64,000 nt of DNA from Cryptomeria japonica (GCF_030272615.1 NC_081405.1:470564008-470628007); one strand, 5' to 3'. Shown: positions 34,172 through 46,297, counted from the first letter of the stretch. The notes: a model not told the origin generated them from the letters alone. Translations and numbers: made by a program.

Positions 34172-35640
34172 AAAAACCCTGCATTTGTGTTTATCAACAC
34201 TTGCATGATTGTGTGCAAGGAATACCTGTTTGTCTGAGAGTCAGTCCATGCCTTGGGTTTTCATGACATCTTGCTTCCTATAATCAATGGTGTAGATTAT
34301 CCTTGGCAATATCAAAAATAGGTTTTCTCTTCATATCTGCACAATAAGAGATCCTATCCACTTCATTTCATCCATTTATCTTGGAGACTCCAATTCATTC
34401 ATTCATTCACTCTTTCATCATCTTCATTCTTTCACTATTTACTCTTCTAATCCATTTTGAGAGCATTCTCGTGTTCTTTGAACCTGCCTGTCCTCTCAAG
34501 GGGGCCTACCACTACTTCCTTGTCATCCTTCCTCCTCATAATTCTTCCTCATCTCATGAGTGGGGAATCAAGCTAATAGTCCTTATCCTCACCATTCACT
34601 ATGTTTTACTCTTGTTTCATATAAAATCACCTCACGACACTATATCAAAGAGAGACAAAATGTAGACACCTAAAATTAATTAAATTAATGTTTAATTAAT
34701 TTAAGCCTAACATCATAATTAACCAATTTAATTGTGTTAATTTCCTTCTTCTTAAGGTTAATCAAATAAAATTTAATCAATCTTGTCACTATAGTCCAAT
34801 AATTAATTTATCAAATAAATAAATTATTTCTCGTTTCTTCTAAAATCAGACAAATCATTAAGTCTTCTAAATTTTGCTTAGTTAATTAATTATAATTAAT
34901 TAACTTAAGTCATGTGATTCCTACAAATCATTTTTTCCTAATCCCCACTCAGCCTAGTTAATTTTTTCTTAATCATACTTATCATTATTCTCAAATTTTA
35001 TATTCCTCTACTCATGTCACATCACCTTTGACCCTTTCAAGGAAATTCAAATTCCTTGAATCTCCCCATGCATCCTCTTCCCAAGGAATTTTTAATTCCT
35101 TTATCCATTTAGTCTTCCCACGCATACTTTATTTTGGAATTTTTAATTCCTCTCTCCTTTCTCCAAGTAATTTTATATTCCTTTTTATTCTCCCAATACA
35201 CCTTGATCCATGTTTTCCATCCCAAATCAATCTCAACCCTTCATACCAAAATCAATCTTGGCCCTCCATTGGCCTCCTCAAATATATAAATTGGAGTATC
35301 ATTTCCTCACAAATGACTACATGAAATCTTCCTCTATATTCTTCTATCATATCCTTATCATGTCCTCATGATCCTTCATCAAATCCAAATCTATTCATTT
35401 TCGTCTAATCCAAATCCAAATCCTATCAAATCATTCAAATCTTGTTGTGTGTGGAGAGCAATCCAGATCCCAAAGAAGGAGCCAATCCAATCAAGTGAGG
35501 AAGGGGCACATTCCTCATTTCATCCAAGGCTCAATCATAGGAACAAGAGAGACTCATCTCTTGCAAGGTATAATTTAGTTAGCTTATTGTTTTCATTTGG
35601 CTTTTTATGCTTATTTGGATTTAACTAACCTGCTAACCTT
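34172..35640 (+). mobile_element. 3' end of another Tat-like element: polypurine tract plus LTR
   Basis: 34172-34660 is a fragment of internal sequence with the purine box CTCTCAAGGGGGCC (about 34493-34506) and a polypurine tract ATCAAAGAGAGACAAAA ending at 34660. An LTR start TGTAGACACCTAAAATTAATT follows at 34661. Within the LTR, TATATAAAT near 35284 is a plausible TATA box. The LTR's downstream end, near 35640, is not sharply defined because it meets an oppositely oriented LTR. Confidence 0.65.
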
Positions 35641-36731
35641 GCATGAAAAGTCTCCCTTGGTTCAACAACCACTAAACCTATCTAATTGACAAATTTCAAA
35701 TACAAAAAATAAGAATAATTTTGAAATCAACAATTAAACTAATTAATTCAAATGGAATCCATTGTGGATCATGAGCATCAAGACTCCTATTGCTATTTTG
35801 CTGCTTGCATAATGTTGGATCTCAAAGTCATGTTGTGAAACCTGCAAGATATGGGTGCAATAATTTGAAGATAGTGCTTGTCAAAAAATGATAAATTGAT
35901 GTCGAATTTATAGATTCTGGAGGGTCTGATTGGATAGCTAAGATTGAATTGAGAACTAAATTGATCAATAGTTAAGATTCAATGTGATAAGTTGGTGAGA
36001 GAGAATCACTTATGTTGTTTGGATCTAATTCATAGATAAACTGATTTGACTGAGGAGATAATTAATTTGATTTGGAGTTGAACAAAATTGATTGATTAGT
36101 TAGGGAATTTGATTAAATAAATAACTGAATTGATTGATCAAATGACTTGATTGATTAATTAGTCAGAAAAAGGTGATTGGGAGTTAACCGATTAGTCATA
36201 AAAAACTGATTGGGAGTTGACTGAATGTCAGTGATAGCTAGAATTTTAGCATGTGTTGTAGGAAATTAGCATGAAATTCAATTTAATTAAAATTTTGATT
36301 TTCAAAAATGTTAATGACATGCAAATTTATTAGAAATTATTTGGGGCAAGTTGAATTATTAAAAAATGAAGGGAAATTAAAATAAATAAATTTATAAAAT
36401 CTATTTAATTTTGAAGACATAGTTAGATCATTAAATAATTTAAAAAAAATATTTAATTATGAGAAAATGGAAATTGAACTTAATTAAATAATAAAAATCA
36501 TTCAAGGTAAATAAATTGCAATCAATTAAATATAATTAATTGATTAATTTTAGAGAGGAATGGTTAATTGGTTGAATAATTAAAATATAAATTGAATAAT
36601 TAATTTGTGATAGAAAAGATGAATATTAATCTGGAGGAATAAAATTAGATTAATTAAATAATTAAGATTATTTAATTACTATAGAGGAATAATTAGTGGT
36701 GTTAGTAGTGGGATAATTTTAAGTGTCTACA
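35641..36731 (-). repeat. Isolated LTR, minus orientation
   Basis: It ends at 36731 with aagtgtctaca (element start TGTAGACACTT) and has the same internal order as 9069-10286: cattgtggatcatgagc, then gaaacctgcaa, then gagattg/gaatttatagat, gattgat-rich, then aattaaataattaa palindromes. No primer site lies to its left and no polypurine tract to its right. It is therefore a solo or broken LTR. I could not find its target duplication. Confidence 0.6.
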
Positions 36732-36839
36732 ATATCTTCACAACCTCTCTAATTCCAAAAAAAAACTCAACATCCAAACTACAAGGGGGTTCATAAGATC
36801 TTCAATCAATTCTCCCCCTCAAACAGTTTATATTGTCTA

Positions 36840-37862
36840 GTTATTAGAAGAGGAATCTATACCATCAGTGGGTGCATACTCATCCTCAGTATTTTCTTTC
36901 ACCTTCTTATCTAATTTCTTCACCCATGTCATCTTCATCTTCTCCTTTTCTTCATTGATATCAATCTTCTTTACCAAATAAGTAGTCTTCTCATTCTTTC
37001 CTCTACAAAGCCTAGAAATGTGTCCTAATTTATTTCAGGTTATAACAAGTCAAACCTTGTTTCACTCCATCTCCACTTCTTTTAATATTAGACTAGAACT
37101 CAACAACCTCATGCCCAAACTTGTTGCCTGCATAACAATATCCATTGAATGATTGAATATTTCTACCATAGTTTGTATTCACATATCCATTCCATACCAT
37201 CCCACTTTTGCAATCATTTTCTTTGTCTCTAAACTTATTGCAAGAGTAGCACATACCATTAAATGATTGAGATATGATCTGACTTCTACATTCACTGGGT
37301 CTATGTCCAAACTTATTGCCATTAAAGGTTGATGAATACCTAGTTTGAGTAGGAGGAGTCCTCCTGACATTTTTATAGTTTTGGACTAGAATAAAACCTT
37401 GTTGATCTTTATTAGTGTCCTTCAATTCACCCTTGACCTTTTCCTTTCCTTTATCTTCTTTTCTAGGAGTCTTAAAGCTTTGACTTTTTTTGAAGCTAAG
37501 GCCATGTTCATCTTTATTTTGCTTCTTAGCACTTGAAATCACATCAAGTACTTCACTACCACATTTAATATTTAGGCCTTTGTCAATTTGTTCTTTTGCT
37601 TCTTTCAACTCTTTTCTCAACATGTTCACTTCTTCTTCAAGTTTGGTATATCCTCTAGATTTTTCGTGTAGCTTTGTTTCAAGATCATCAATGGTCTTTC
37701 TTCTTTCATCAAGTAGGTTCCATAGACAGTAAATTTTCTCTTCTTCTTTCTTTCACTTATTTCTACTCTCATCTAGATTTGCTAGAGCATTCCTTAATTC
37801 TCCATCCATGTTTACCACAAAATCATTGTCCCATTCATGTTGTTCCATAGCTCAAGTAAATA
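36840..37862 (-). pseudogene. Copia-like gag with coiled coil and degenerate zinc knuckles
   Basis: The minus strand from about 37850 reads MEQHEWDNDFVVNMDGELRN, then a coiled coil (RRKTIDDLETKLHEKSRGYTKLEEEV, LRKELKEAKEQI), then a Lys-rich linker. Three decayed knuckles follow: GNKFGHRPSEC (first Cys pair lost), CYSCNKFRDKENDC (His to Asp) and CYAGNKFGHEVVEF. The plan matches the gag of 3A/3B. The primer site and LTR lie just upstream (37936-38560). Downstream sequence is cut off by the LTR ending at 36731, so no pol is seen. Confidence 0.75.
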
Positions 37863-37935
37863 TTTTTTTATAATTAAATGTAGTGTTCAAATCTTAGATC
37901 TACTTCAGTTGTTAGGTTACAACATCAGTAACCTC

Positions 37936-38560
37936 ACTTTGATACCAATTTTTGAACATTGTATTGGATGTTGAGAGGAGGGGGGCTGAATCAACATATA
38001 TTAAAAGTTGATCAAATTTAACCTTTTAATTAAGCTTCATTACATCTACCATATGCATGAAAGTAGATAGTTGAAACCAAAAAAGTAACTAGACATAAAT
38101 ACTAATTTTTTTATATGGAAAATCCAAACTAGTAAAAACCATGGTGAGAATAATCTCACTATATGACAATCAAGTTACAATGTTTAGGCCAAAATGTAAG
38201 GAGCTCACTGCCCCTGAGATGACTTGCAAGACTAAAATGCACAACCTTAGGGAAAGATACAATAAGGACTTACAAACATTGGAGATCACATCTTTAGACC
38301 CAGGTACAATAATTTTGATAGAGTAATATCAATAGGATTCAACTACAAAGAATCTCATCCACTGAAATTTTGATCATAGTTCATTGTTGAAGGCACATCA
38401 AAAACTATCTTCATTACTAATTTGTTACACTTTTGAACCTCTGTATTGCTTCATATACACTTCTCACAACACACATTTTTTTTTAATTTTCACAATGATT
38501 CCATCCTTTATATACAATCCGCATCCTCAGCAACATCAATTAGGTTGACCAAATCAAATG
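37936..38560 (-). mobile_element. Primer site and 5' LTR of the copia-like gag element
   Basis: Minus strand AAAATTGGTATCAAAGTGAGG (37936-37952) is an iMet-type primer site next to an LTR beginning, on the plus strand, at 37953. The LTR contains a G run (gagaggaggggggctgaatc), gtaaaaaccatggtgag and ggagctcactgcc, the same landmark order as the 3A/3B LTRs. The outer end near 38560 is not exact. Confidence 0.6.
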
Positions 38561-38578
38561 TAACGTACAAATACAAAA

Positions 38579-39757
38579 TGTATACACATAGAAATTGGCT
38601 ATGAGCAATTAAATAAATATTCTATATTTATTTAATATTTATCTAATAATTATTCTTCTATTAAATAATTAATTTGAAAAGATTAATTTATTTAATTCAT
38701 TTTTGTGTCTTTTCTATTAATTAACATTTTATTAATTAATTCATTTATCTTATTCCTCTAATTAATTAAATGTCTAATATTTAATTATCCTTAAATAACC
38801 AAGTTAATTAAATATCTAAATATTTAATTATCTTCTCCAAACAATTAAATATCTAATATTTAATGGTTATTCTCCTATCCTATAGTCTCAAATATTAAAT
38901 AGTTTCCTAAATTATTTAATCTTTTTCACCCTCCATCTCCACTTCATCTTCCCTTTGCCAACTCATCAAACATGTGGCTAAGGAAATTAATATTTCTTAA
39001 ATATTAATTTATCATTTATCTTCAACTACCAAAATTTAATGAAAATTGTGTATGTACACATATTTCATAATCATTTCCTATATTCTCTCCAACACCCCTA
39101 CATATTAGGAAGGACTTGAGTCCACTTGTCCTCTCATGCCTAAATTTCCTCCAACCATCCCTAGATTCCCTCAGTCAGCAACCCAATCAAGGTGAGATGA
39201 GTGACACTTATCTTCTCCTTCCCCCTTTCTCTCAACCTTCACCTTTGCTCATAGCCATCCAAATTTGCAGATCTGATCAAGACCATTGATTTGAGCCACA
39301 TCATCTAATCCTCTCAAAGTCTATAAAATCAAGAGCTTCAATTGAGAGAGAGTTAGTTTTCAAAATAGTCTCCAAATCAATCATATGCATCCATGAGTTT
39401 TTGAAGCAAATAGCAATTAGCAATTATCAAATAGCAAATATCATATAGCATTTTAGCATAATCATGTAGTATTGCATATCATAGTATTAGTTAACTACAA
39501 GTTATCAATCCAATCTTCATATGTCATCTTGGAAGCCAACAGTGCATTGTTTGAGAGCACACCATCTGCAACCAGGAATAGTGGAGTTAGGACACAATGA
39601 GACATAAATCATGAAGGTAAAAATAATGTTTTATTTTAATATGTATTTCATGTAGTTTCATTGGTTGAATTTGGATTTCCTGTAGCATTTCCATTTGTAT
39701 TTTGTGAAACTAACTTATTGCAGGTAACATTCTGAGGATGAAATTCAAACTCACACA
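38579..39757 (+). repeat. 5' LTR
   Basis: Starts TGTATACACATAG and ends ctcacaca. The first 300 bp are nearly identical to 47081-47381. CTATAAAATC near 39311-39320 is a likely TATA box, with RNA starting about 30 bp later. AT palindromes lie in 38610-38880. Confidence 0.85.
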
Positions 39758-39779
39758 TTTTGGCACCCACCATAGGGCT
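39758..39779 (+). promoter_or_regulatory. Primer binding site
   Basis: TTTTGGCACCCACCATAGGGC directly follows the LTR end; same type as the outer Tat element. Confidence 0.8.
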
Positions 39780-41579
39780 CATAAGGCTCACATATACTTT
39801 TAAAAATCTTGCAAATAATTAAATTAATGCATTTGTAATGCAGATTCACACATGTGTGAATTCTGATAGTGCTTTTGTTCTGCAGGTTAGCACATTTGCC
39901 TTTTATGTTAGCGCATTTGTAACATAGGTTAGTGCATGAGCATTCTAGGTTAGCACTTTTGTCTTAGAATCTGCGCATTTGCATTACAGGTTCGCGCATT
40001 TGTGCCCTTGGTTAGCACATATGTCAAAGAAATCATGCTTTTGTATCCACAGGGTAGTGCTTTTGTATTCTAGGTTACCGCTTATGATCTGCAGGTTCGT
40101 GCTTTTGAGAAAAAAGATAGCGCATATGTTAGATTAGCGCTTCTGCTCATAAAACTGACAAAATTTTCTTGCAGGTCTGAATGTCCAAGAAATCATCTTT
40201 TTCAGATTACTAATGTGCATGTGCAGGATGACATTTAAGGAAAATTTTATGCATTTCATCATTTAGTTAATTAAAAGTCTTCATTTGGGAAGTAATATAT
40301 CATATCTTGTTCATCTAGTTTAACTAAGAGGATGAATTGACAGCATGCAACTTGCATTTTTAGTATTTTCTCTAAAAAAAAAAGTTACACATAGACTTTT
40401 AAAAAGGCTAAAATGAACACCATGCTTGTTGGAGCAACATCTCCAAATAGGACTTAGCCAATATTTGCTTTGAAAAGGATAAAAATAATGCTTGTATTCC
40501 ATGTCTCGAAAGTGGTAGGTATATGCTCTCCCCTTAATTGGGTGACCAAAAAGCCAAACCCACTCTTTTATGCTTTATTTACTTTCAAGCAATTAAAATC
40601 CTTTAGAGGGCTTGCCTTCCCGAGCTTCCTTGAGGGGGCCAGTGAGAAGGGAATGACCTAAAGTGGAAATGGGCTAATACCGAGTCCTTCCAATCCACTA
40701 TAAATAAATCATGTTTGTGACAAAATTCTCAAATAACATGTGCTGATAAGTTCATACCGACACTATGTTTCCCCATAAACCCTATGGAGCGTAACCTCTA
40801 TAGGCTGGGAACCTTCTATATTTACAGAGATGAAAGTGTCACATGTATGGCCACATGACTGGAAGCCTTTACTAAAAACCACTTGTACTAGTTGCCAAAA
40901 TCCTTCTAGTTGTTGGCGCAGGAGGTCAGACCTCTGAAGCGGCTCACACACATACAATTCCTAGTAGAGATATAAAGTTTTCCATGGGGAGTTTTCATGG
41001 AAACTGGTGCTTGGCTGCCTCAAAGAAGAGTGCCGAGGGTGGAGCCTGTGGGGTCAAGAATCTAAATACCCACTTTGAATAGCGTAGCCTTGGGGGAAAC
41101 CCCATGTGAGATTAAACAACTATTTTCTTAGCCTACCATAAGATTTGTACTTGCTTGTGCATTTTGTTTATTAAACATTGTGTCTTCTATGTCTGTAACA
41201 TGTTCCAAATGGTGAAAAATTGAAGAAGATTATCATCTACAAGTGAGCAAAAATCCAACAAATTGCTGAAAAAAATTGATCAAAAGGGTAATACAAAGGC
41301 TTTCCAATATTTGAAACACTAAATCAAACCAAGTGATCAATAGTATATCATCCAACTATCTCAACGACAATAATACCTAGATAGGTATTCAAGTTGTTCA
41401 AGTCAATTTTCTATATCAAGAGACTTTATCCATATCATTTGACATACTTTGTCATAGGGGCCTATCAAACAAACCCTCTATTCGACTTAGTGAGCTTGAG
41501 TATCTAAAATGAAGTATCCATCAATTCAACAACATCAACCTATCTAAACTGAAACTTTGACCACTCATGTGACCATCCC
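39780..41579 (+). other. Leader with repeats and hairpins
   Basis: 39850-40150 repeats a gcgcatttgt/gcttttgt...aggttagc motif about every 25-40 bp (gttagcacatttg, gttagcgcatttg, gttcgcgcatttg), a decayed short-period array. 40740-41110 is GC-richer and contains clear inverted repeats: TTTCCATG/CATGGAAA (40979-41003), GGGG-GAAA-CCCC (41092-41103) and GAGGTC/GACCTC (40922-40934). No ORF is supported. Confidence 0.6.
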
Positions 41580-42266
41580 TTGTCGCTTGAAAAAGAAGAA
41601 GCTTATTCAAAGGAAATGAGTCCTAGCCTAAATCAAGATCAAGATATCATGGCTCTCCAATCTAATCCCATTTTTTATCAAGATCCTACCAATCAAGAAT
41701 ATTATGATGATCCCCTAAAATTCTGGTATTCCATCCACAATGATCCCCTTTTATCTCAAGAGCAGAGTCCCATTCAACATCCACCTCCTAAGCAAGAGCA
41801 TGGTATCCCTTCCATTTCTTTCACTAATCTAATTCAAAATCAAGTGAAAAACACAAACTCAAATGATCCTACTCCAAGTCAAGATCAAGATCAAGAAAAC
41901 TCTTCATCCTCCAAATCCATTTTAGGTCCTTTCATTCCAAAGTCAAACTCTTCATCCTCCAAATCCATTTTAGGTCCTTTCATTCCAAATTCAATATCTT
42001 CATCCTCCAAATCTGTTTTAGGTCCTTTCATTTCAAAGTCAATCTCTTTATCCTCCAAATCCATTTTAGGTCCTTTCGTTCAAAATTCAAACTCTTCATC
42101 CTCCAAATCCATTTTAGATCCTTTCATTCCAAAGTCAAACTCTTCATCCCTTCCATCCATCTTGGGTCCTTACTTCCCTCCATCCACCATTCCATCACCT
42201 CAAATGATCCATAAGAAAGATCAACAAAGGAATGGATATTTGAACTTCTTTCAAACAAATATCTAA
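41580..42266 (+). CDS. Pro/Gln/Ser-rich ORF (228 codons), gag position, unknown family
   Basis: Open from MSLEKEEAYSKEMS to a stop at 42266. An acidic Gln/Asp-rich N-terminus (LNQDQDIMALQ, QDPTNQEYYDDP, WYSIHNDPLLSQEQ, IQHPPPKQEHG) is followed by six 16-residue repeats, SSSSKSILGPFIPKSN, and a Pro-rich tail. The N-terminal motif is shared with the broken ORF at 20093-21442. No zinc knuckle, no gag core and no membrane segment are visible. The reading frame may once have extended further on both sides. It sits where gag is expected, after the leader. It is open while its family member is broken, but that is no proof of function. Confidence 0.5.
   Translation: MSLEKEEAYSKEMSPSLNQDQDIMALQSNPIFYQDPTNQEYYDDPLKFWYSIHNDPLLSQEQSPIQHPPPKQEHGIPSISFTNLIQNQVKNTNSNDPTPSQDQDQENSSSSKSILGPFIPKSNSSSSKSILGPFIPNSISSSSKSVLGPFISKSISLSSKSILGPFVQNSNSSSSKSILDPFIPKSNSSSLPSILGPYFPPSTIPSPQMIHKKDQQRNGYLNFFQTNI
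41901..42188 (+). repeat. 48-bp coding tandem repeat, six units
   Basis: Units start at 41901, 41949, 41997, 42045, 42093 and 42141, exactly 48 bp apart, so the frame is kept. Each begins tcttcatcctccaaatcc or a close variant. The last unit is the most diverged. Confidence 0.95.
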
Positions 42267-42972
42267 ACATCTTTTCAAAACTATTCTTCCATCATTTTCT
42301 TTATCTATTTTGGGTTCTTATGTCCCAAAATTCAATTTATCGTCCATATCTTCATCACTTCTCAAGTTGTGTACCAACAATCATCTTGAATACATTTCTA
42401 TCTATCCTTGCACAAATCTTCAAACATTCTATCTATTATCCAAAACATCTTTTCTATCCTTCCATCCCTTTCATTCAATCCTTTGCATAAATCTGTCATC
42501 TGTGAAATAGGCATTTGTGTCATTTTATCACATGCTTGCCCATGCTCGAATCTCATGTTCAGTCCTTTTCCTAGATATCTATTCATGATACACTTCAGAA
42601 TCTGAGGTTGTTCCTCTTTAACATTATCTTTTGGTTGGGATACACACTCAATCCAGAAAAGAACCACTTCTCATATCTTGGTACCAACATCTTTTGATTA
42701 CTATATCTTGTACACTTAATCAATTGCTCTAAATCATTGTGATCTCTTAGTCGAAGACATGGCTAGTGAAAAATCTAAAATATTGCTTCAGCACCACTGT
42801 AATTATCAGAACCATGTAAGTTTCATTACTTACAAACTAGTGCAATCAAAATAAGAAAACAAAAAGACAATATCAAAAGATCCAAAGCATGATCAAGAAA
42901 AGAAATATCTAGAAAAGAAAAGAAAAGAAAAAATGAAATATCAAAAACTTGGCTATGGGAATATGCGAATAA

Positions 42973-43081
42973 CTCCATCAGGGCTATGGATGTCTAGCTG
43001 GCAATGGAGAAATATTTGTGATGTTACAACAATAACCTCATTAGAGTTATGGATTCTTGCTAGCAGCGAGGCTCTATCCAG
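42973..43081 (+). ncRNA. Tandem stem-loop pair, second copy
   Basis: CTCCAT (42973-42978) pairs with ATGGAG (43004-43009). CCTC (43036-43039) pairs with GAGG (43078-43081), with an inner A/C mismatch explained by one G-to-A change relative to the copy at 18878. Order, spacing and loop sequence (GGGCTATGGATG...GCTGGCAATGG) match 18878-18976 read on its element strand. Confidence 0.5.
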
Positions 43082-43881
43082 GATGCTTTTGAAGTCAAGG
43101 TAACTCATGTAGCTAGCCACGTTGGATTCTGAAGATTACAATGATCATATAAGCCAGAATGAACCCAATTGCACACACATGGGTAATCAAAGACTAAGTA
43201 CCTTGATCCAGTTTGGGATTCTTTTTCCCTTTTGAGTCGACTTCCTAGTTTCTAGATATGTTTGGTTGAATTTTCTAGAGGTTCTAAGTGTGGGTTGGGT
43301 CTCTATCTTTGAAAAGTTTAGGAACACTTATTTAGGTGGTGCTAAATATTGTGACAATATTACATATCACCTCTTTACAAATGGAGACCTTTATACTTGG
43401 GGTCAAAGTTTCATCCACTCTATTCTTCATACCACATCTCCCATTATCCTTCCTCCAGTATCCATTACTCTATCCAAGTTCATCCAGTGCTATCTATATC
43501 TTTCTTCATGCTAATCTATACCATCTATCCTAACTATTCATTTCTTCCATCATCTATCACTATCTATGATCTTATTTCTCCTATCCATATCCCCTTTTCC
43601 ATCTTTGATCTTGATCAAAACTAAGGACAAAAACATGATTTCAAAAAAATCTCTTGACGTGTCTCCTCATAAGCTACCTCCATCTTTCACCCATTCATCT
43701 TCAGCTCAACAATTCATCCATTCCTTGTCTTGCTATACATTGGGGAAACCAAATACATCTTTCTTCTAATCCAAAAAGCTCAAAAAATAAAAAATATCCA
43801 AAAACTTAAAAAAAAAGAACAAAATTGAAAATAAAAGCATGAGCGCATGGCCCATCCATCAAATCAACAATAGGAAAACTA

Positions 43882-44265
43882 TCAAAATCTATCAAATCAA
43901 GTTGAATCAATCATCAATTATCAAATCTATCAAATAGAATTGAAGCAACTTAAGCTATCAAATCATTTTAAAAAACCTATGAATCATGGTTTTCTATCAA
44001 TCACTGAGTTCAATCAAAACTCTGCTAAGCTCTTGCATTAGAAACTAAATCGGTTTCTTAGAGCCAATCAAATCAATCAAATCAAATTGAATCAATCATT
44101 AACTATCAAATCTATCAAATCAAATTGAAGCAACTTAAGCTATCAAATCATTTTTAAAAACCTATTAATCATGGTTTTCTATCAATCACTGAGTTCAATC
44201 AAAACTTTGCTAAGCTCTTGCATTAGAAACTAAATCGGTTTCTTAGAGCCAATCAAATCAATCAA
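43882..44265. repeat. 184-bp tandem duplication
   Basis: Two units of about 184 bp, differing at only a few positions. Both contain gaagcaacttaagctatcaaatcatttt, atcatggttttctatcaatcactgag and ctaaatcggtttcttagagcc. The closeness of the copies suggests a recent duplication. It runs into the AATC microsatellite. Confidence 0.85.
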
Positions 44266-44425
44266 TCGATAAAATCAATCAATCAAGCAAGCAATCAAAT
44301 CAATCAATCAATCAATCAAATCAATCATCAATCAATCAATCATCAATCAATCAATCAATCAAATCAATCAATCCAACAACATCAATCAATTGATCAATCA
44401 AATCAATCAATCAAGTCCTTATTTC
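44266..44425. repeat. AATC microsatellite
   Basis: Runs of aatcaatcaatc interrupted by aaatc, cate and aag variants. It appears to have grown from the aatcaaatcaatc end of the preceding 184-bp unit. Confidence 0.9.
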
Positions 44426-45670
44426 ATCATACATGTGTATCAAACACATTAAATCTAATCATCAAAGTGATTTTTATCTTTTGCACTTATCAAATACTGC
44501 AATCAAACTGATCACATGTCTTGTTAATCAATTCATCACTCAAAATCTATCAACATCAACATGTCTTATACAAGGATAGGTACACTCGAAACCAGACAGA
44601 TCGGTCTTACACGGGGTACTCACTCTTTGAAACCAGACATTCTTATCAATCATCGAACAAATCAAAATAATGAAATAGATCAGTATGACTACTAGATTCT
44701 ATTCTGGGTAGTCTTATCTTTATCAATTGATGGCAGGACATGTTTCATCTCTCAAAAATCAGGAAAGACAAAAAAATTAGAAAAACAAATCAAAAAATGC
44801 AATAAATTTAGATGGTGAAAACTTGGTAAATAGGTGCTATCTAAGAAGTAAGTTCCTCCATCTATGAGATCACTTTGCACACCTATCCACTTTATCCTAT
44901 CACATCTATTGCTTCCATCTATCTTACCTTATCCATTTCATCTTCCATCTTTTGCATCCATTGCTCTAAATCATTTAGCAAGAAATATGTAGCTTACCAA
45001 CAATTATAAATATTTGACATACTTGTCGTAGTCACCATCTTAAATCTTATCAAAATCAATCAATATGCATTTGTATCCTACTATGGTTTGGATCTTGATC
45101 AATTCATGCATCCATAATTACATTTTTGTTTCCACTGGGGACAAAATCCTAATTCCTTTTGTTAAGGTGATCTCTTGAATCTTTGAAATATCCAAAACAT
45201 TCGAAAAACTTAGACAAATCCAAAAACACCTAGGATTTTGAAACAGATAACGCGCAACAAAGCAATGAAGATCAAGGCATTTTATCAACAACTGAATCAT
45301 GAAAATCACCAACCAAAGAATCAATCAACAAGCTATAAAGGATTATCAAAGATCATTCATCAAGATGATTATATCAGTTAATGACCATAAGAACATGTGA
45401 ATGGCATGCAAGATTCAATGTTTATATCTTGATTTTATTGCTAATCATGTACTCTATGCAACTTAATGATGTCCATGACTAGAGAAGCTATGATGAGGCA
45501 TGATTATTTTTCTTTGATTGTTGTCTGTGGTTTATCTCTTACTACAGTATGAACTTGTCTCAGGATATGATCGACAAAAGATCAAGGAGGACGTTCCAAG
45601 TCATGCATGAAAGGAGATACTCCTTGTCTGTTCTGCAAGCAATACTTAGGTCAACTTGATCCATTATATC

Positions 45671-46279
45671 TATATCAAAGATTTGAAGAACACAATTGCC
45701 AAAGCGGAAGACACTAGAGATGCCTTTAATCCCCAGTTTGAGAAAATTGAAAAGGAGATATAGGATAGAAAAACCCTGGAGGAAACTAGCGAAAAAACGC
45801 TCTCGAATACAGTTGCCAAAGTGGACAAGATAAAGGAGTGCCTCAAGAACATTGCGGAGGAGAGTCTTAGCATTCTGAAAATCTCAGCCAACAGCACCCA
45901 TACCCTCATCGGCAAGCTCGATGATGAAAAGGAAACCCAAGAAATTGACCTAGATGCAGGAGGAACTGGGGAAGCCCAAGGTCCCAGAACTCGCACCCAT
46001 GGAAAGAGGAAGGAAAAGAAAGTGAATTAGGACCTGGAGGAGCTAAAAGCAGTTGGGGTGACCTATGATGAGCTGGTGACTAAGGCAGAGGATCTGCTGA
46101 AGAAAATTACTATGTAGTGTCTCCTTGGGTTCTTTGCTGTTTTTTGTCGTTTAGCTATTTTTTCTGTTTGCTAGTTTTTTGGACCAGTCGCTTTATATGA
46201 GGACTCTATTTTCTCAGCTTTTTATTTAACTATGTTGTAATGGTTTTAGGTCCTTAAAACCTGTTTTTCAATCAATCAG
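45671..46279 (+). mobile_element. 5'-truncated LINE-like insertion with 18-bp target duplication
   Basis: AACTTGATCCATTATATC occurs at 45653-45670 and 46280-46297, immediately flanking 609 bp of different character. The insert carries the end of a coiled-coil ORF (KIKECLKNIAEESLSILKIS, a basic THGKRKEKK, then DLEELKAVGVTYDELV, DLLKKI, stop near 46116) and a T-rich 3' UTR ending gtttttcaatcaatcag. A long duplication, 5' truncation and retained 3' end are LINE traits. The coiled-coil end resembles that of the extra ORF at 52810-54200. There is no poly-A tail. Confidence 0.75.
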
Positions 46280-46297
46280 AACTTGATCCATTATATC

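Larger units (their letters stand above)
42267..45652 (+). other. Non-coding middle of the pol-less element
   Basis: Short frames at 42310-42510, 43266-43624 and their antisense shadows show no recognisable domain. The stretch holds the stem-loop pair (42973-43081), an A-rich part (42840-42950 and 43770-43850), a 184-bp duplication, an AATC microsatellite, and, at 45470-45620, the 3' block shared with the nested Tat-like element (gtccatgactagagaagctatgatg, tttctttgattgtt). Confidence 0.55.

Noticed and set aside
41901-42188. CRISPR-like array
   Set aside because: Units abut without spacers, are in frame in an ORF, and the genome is eukaryotic.
42398-42667. Charged 89-codon minus-strand ORF
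   Set aside because: It looks protein-like, but it is antisense to the element and has no counterpart that I can align in the related element.
44266-44425. AATC repeats as a regulatory site
   Set aside because: A simple microsatellite grown from the preceding duplication; nothing points to function.
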